From NCBI GenBank assembly GCA_013400975.1, contig WBMZ01008619.1, positions 496,001 through 560,000 of the forward strand: a stretch of 64,000 nt of DNA, read 5' to 3'. The notes beneath the pieces were generated by a model, which worked only from the letters and a program-made list of their open reading frames with translations, did not search any database and was not told where the DNA came from. The position numbers were made by a program, and so were the translations under genes. Positions within the stretch are counted from its first letter, which is position 1, and the number at the start of each line of letters is the position of its first letter. Below, piece by piece: positions 60,401-64,000 of this stretch. This stretch comes from Atrichornis clamosus (Eukaryota; Chordata; Aves; Passeriformes; Menuridae).

Positions 60401-62782
60401 AAGTCACAAGCTGCTCTGTCTTCTCTTGTTTATTTTATTAGCAGAGAAGAAAATATGAGACTTAGGAGGGAAAACAAACAGAAGGTGGGAGGAGGGAGGA
60501 TATACAGGGCTAGAAACAAATTTTTAAAGGTGAAAACAGACTTCCTGAAAAGAACTTTCATATAATTATGTAAATAAATGTCAAACAATGACTTCCATGG
60601 CTTTCATTTTCTGGCCAACTTTATTTTCACTGGTGGAACAGCATTGTTTGACCATGATGCAGGCTTTGTCTACTCAGCTGTGTCTCCATCCATCCTGTTC
60701 TCCTACTACTTGTCCCAATTCACTGAGCCAAAAGGCTTCTCTAAATAATTACCCACAACTGATGACCAGCTGAGTAAGGTGATAGAACCTACAATTTAAT
60801 GAGTTAAACTTCTCAAAGAGGGATGTATTTTGCTGAGTGACCACTGCATACTTTTGCAGAGAATCTCTTCATTTAGGAGTTAACCTGACTTATGTACACT
60901 GAAGTTCTTCCTCCAAGTGAGATGTCTGGAGCGCACCAGCAAGCAGCTGAGCCCAGCATTACTGGGTGCAGGTTCATAGGTCTGTTGTTGGATTTTGGGG
61001 AGTGCTGCAGGCTGTCCTTCAGTCAGCTCAGCTACTCTGAATACTTTACTTGCAACTCATGGGTTTATTTGTCTGTTTTTCTGGGCACACAAAACCCTGT
61101 CACAATATTATTGGAAGACTTAAGTGGTACTTAAGTGGAAGTGGCATGTTTTTGTCCTACACAATTTGTGTTTTAACAGAAAATTGATCTAGACAAGTCC
61201 CCAGATAGAAGTAGCAATTCACCAGTAGTGCTACTTCTTTCTAGGACAATCGAATTAGTGGCTAAACTAAAGTTAATAGTTTTGTTTTATAAAAGCAACC
61301 CTGAGAAGGCTCTTAACAGAACACCAGTGACACTTTCACAGTGAGAAGAGCACAGAGCTCCTGTTGTAGATAGAAATGCTGGGATTTATTGATACATTAA
61401 AAAGAATCCTATATGTGAAGAAACCCCTTGATATTTTGTCATGCATATATATATTTATATGCTAGAGAATTAAACCACTGTTATACAGACCCTCAGAAAA
61501 TAATATTAGGCTTTCAAGTTGTATCTTTTGAGTTGTGTCATAGCTTAAATCTAGCACTGAGTGTTTACAGACTTAGACTTCTCCATGTTATCTTCAATTT
61601 TTCCCAACTAGAAGAGGAGTTGTAAGTGCTGAGCACCTCTGAAAGCCCAGTTTTGTGATGCAGACCACAGTCACTTTTCCTGTAGTCATCGGCTGCCATG
61701 AAATAATTGGGTAATGAAAACTGGAGAGCCAGGAGCATTTGCTTGAGATGAACAGCCTGGCTGAGAGCTGATGAGCCATGGGCTGAGCAACTGGAAAATC
61801 TCTTAAGGAGTCACTGGGAGAAGTGAATTTTCTGCAAACTGCTTTAAGACAAGCCTGGATTGCACATGTTGTGATATGTTTATGGGATGACCATGAGGGC
61901 AGCTGCATATTTAAGTCAGTATACATCTATTGTAGCCCGCTTCTTTCCCAATGATGTGAGGACAGATGTGAGAGCAAATATGTGTTGTTTGAGGCTGGAC
62001 AGGGTTTGCTGACCATTCAGAATACAAGATTAGAAGACTTGAGCAGTGCCCTGAGCACAGTTTAATTAAATAGTTCTTTTCAAAGGCTTGTCAGTAACAG
62101 GAACAGCCTCTTATTTTTGTAGTTTGGAAGGGTGAATTAGCATCCACTGGACCTTGAGGTATCCTGACTCCCTGCCATGTAGGTCAGTTTTTCAGGATGT
62201 ACAGAAGTTTGATCCTTCAATAACTTGGGCATTAGAAAGGTCCTTCCCATGTTACTGTGAAAGCAACCAATTGTTTTTACTCTACTGGCATCTCTTTCAC
62301 CTTAAACCATTGTGGGTAGGTCAGCTGCTGTTGGGCACTTCGCAGTTTCATATCTTCATGGCAAAGGGTGTTGATCCATGCTCTCCCTGATATCCCCCTG
62401 CTGCAATTACCATTTGTGAAATCAGAAGTGGTGAATGTGTCTGGAGTTCAAAGTCAGGTTCATTTTTAAAAGCCTCATAACTGTCCCCTCACCCTGTGCC
62501 CAAGCTCTGATTCTAAACTTGAGCCTGGTGCTGAGGGTTGCTCAGCTCTGTGCTGAACTCAGCTCACTGCTCTGCTGGCTGCTTTTACCCTTTTCCTGGA
62601 GGTTCCTGGAAATGTGGCAGACTCCAGGCTTCCCTGTGCCTGCACATGGGACTGGTCTCATAAGGGATGTATTCTTCCTACTTCTTTCAGTCCTCTGGAA
62701 GGACACTTGTGCTGGAAACTGTCAAGTCCTTGAGCCTTAAGCCTGGTCCTGCACCTGGCGAGGAAGCTCCAATCTCTGCTCT
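57436..62782. other. Probable intronic or intergenic DNA without a recognisable gene
   Basis: Only short overlapping frames are present. A good pyrimidine tract with AG ends at 59,936 ('ctctttctccttccag'), but no matching strong donor follows. An AT repeat of a few units lies at about 61,445-61,455. No transposable element was recognised. Confidence 0.5.
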
Positions 62783-63042
62783 CTGTGACCAGGGAAGGGC
62801 TGGAGCTGTGCCAGGGAGGGTCAGGCGGGAGATCAGGAGAAGGTTCTTCCCCCAGAGGGTGCTGGGCGCTGACCAGGCTCCCCAGGGAATGGGCACGGCC
62901 CCAAGGCTGCCAGAGCTCCAGGAGCCTTTGGACAGCGCTCCCAGGGATGCACAGGGTGGGACTGTTGGGGTGTCTGTGCAGGAGCTGGGCTGGATGATCC
63001 TTGTGAGTCCCTCTCAGCTCTGGACTTTCGGTGATTCCAAGA
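62783..63042 (+). mobile_element. CR1 LINE 3' fragment, plus strand
   Basis: 'gctggagctgtgccaggg', 'gagatcaggagaaggttc', 'ccccagagggtgctgggc', 'tccccagggaatgggcac', 'ggctggatgatccttgtgag' and 'ggactttcggtgattcc' are the forward strand of the subfamily present at 16.85 and 53.98 kb. Frames of 127 codons (plus, 62,667-63,050) and 148 codons (minus, 62,833-63,279) overlap it and are not genes. Confidence 0.94.
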
Positions 63043-64000
63043 GAGCATAGGTGTGTCTGTGCTGATTGTGGGGTCTGCTGGACATGAAACCCAGAAATCC
63101 TGGAATAGGAGCAGAACCTGGGAGTTGCGTAACTCTAAAGCTGGAGAAATAGAAAAGTAGATAGATGAAAATCTGTGTGGACCAGAGGAGAAGCTGGTCA
63201 GTGGGTGAGCTTTAAGGCAAGGCTGGGATGAACTCCCAAGGCCAAAGCTGGTGGAAGCAGTTGGGTAGTGATGAAACAAATCTTGTTTTGTAGTGGGAGC
63301 TTCATAAGTTGAAAGCCACTAAGGAAATGAGAAACCTTGGCTCTATCCCACTGGGGAAGGCAGCATGTGAGGGAGCCTTTGTTCGGGGCCAGTTTGTTTT
63401 CACTTGAGTTAATGCTTCATCAGTGCTGTCCTTGAAACCTTGGCTGTTTTCCAAGGAAAAAAAGATAAAAGTGATGGGGGGAAGAGAGCCCTTCCCAAAA
63501 GCTTTGAAATAAGGCTGTTGGGTAACTTAATATTATCACAGAGGTGGTAGTAGCTTATTATAAAAAAATTTCAAGTGTGTCTGAGCTGTTGCAGCTTTGG
63601 GCCTTTTTTGTGTGGATTTCTAAGCTTGCTTTGGGAAGTCTCAAATATCCTGAGTGCCCGGTCTGGGCCTTCTGGGCTGCCATAGGAGTACAGTGGCACT
63701 GAGCATTTTTATGGCCAGTTATAAATCCTGGTGGTTGTTGCTCCTCTTGGAGCTCTAGAGAGAGAATAGAGATAAATGACTGCCCTTCCACAAAAGATCT
63801 CTGTCAAAGTTCTTGCTGTTTGCCCAATCACCCTCTCATTTTGGAAAAATTATTTATCTGCATTGCAGGAGTGTTCCATATATATAGCTGTTCTTCAACC
63901 CTGTTCTTTTACAAACCTATTCTGATTTATCTTACTACATGTGGGAGTAAAAATTTTGCTCCTTAAAACAGGGAAAGGTTTTCAAGGTGGAGTTGAGCTC
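63043..64000. other. Non-coding DNA at the right edge
   Basis: Short overlapping open frames only; no repeat or exon was recognised. Confidence 0.55.

Noticed and set aside
62667..63279. Frames of 127 (plus) and 148 (minus) codons
   Set aside because: Both cover a plus-strand CR1 fragment and are explained by it.
1..64000. tRNA, rRNA, CRISPR arrays, endogenous retroviral genes or paired LTRs, and gene clusters
   Set aside because: None was seen on reading both strands. A tRNA B-box-like 'ggttcaaacc' near 30.84 kb has no matching A box or cloverleaf, and no direct repeats of LTR length were found by eye. A tRNAscan-SE, RepeatMasker and LTR search would settle this.

Overview
This window reads as bird nuclear DNA, most likely from a songbird or another neoavian. 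The evidence is repeated pieces of the avian CR1 non-LTR retrotransposon. They are recognisable from the conserved 3' region (for example the words 'gggttggaagggacc', 'ccttggacacttccaggg', 'tgccatgggcagggacacc') and from the tail related to ATTCTATGA. I found no bacterial or viral gene layout, and no rRNA, tRNA or CRISPR. No ORF longer than about 186 codons is open. The longest ones lie inside CR1 copies, inside the GC-rich island near 41.5 kb, or in a GC-richer block near 32 kb, so almost all the window is intergenic or intronic.

Layout. From 1 to about 41.2 kb the DNA is AT-rich and gene-poor, with nine clear CR1 fragments (eight on the minus strand, one small one on the plus strand). It also holds a few homopolymer and simple repeats, a 14-bp tandem repeat at 10.6 kb, and two GC-richer blocks of unknown nature (14.69-15.0 kb and 31.65-32.57 kb). 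At 41.19-41.90 kb sits the one clear regulatory landmark: a CpG-dense, GC-rich island. A consensus splice donor on the plus strand (ATGCGGAG|gtgagt at 41,860/41,861) and another on the minus strand (CAG|gtaagg at 41,379/41,378) point in opposite directions out of it. It looks like a CpG-island promoter, perhaps a bidirectional one. From 41.9 kb to the end the plus strand looks rich in G and T, as expected for the sense strand of a long vertebrate intron, and five CR1 fragments occur there (four plus, one minus).

How the parts fit. The simplest reading is a gene that starts in the island and runs rightward with a very short coding first exon (Met-Arg plus two bases of a third codon) and long introns. 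A candidate second exon at 47,219-47,310 has strong splice signals and stays open in exactly the phase set by exon 1. A further 37-base candidate at 48,721-48,757 is weaker. I do not recognise the protein, so no gene name is given. A second transcript may run leftward from the same island. No complete gene lies inside the window, and I saw nothing that amounts to a new biological system. The most useful leads are the divergent promoter, the phase-compatible exon pair, and a likely assembly artefact (one N at the junction of a 19-base tandem duplication) at 22.40 kb.
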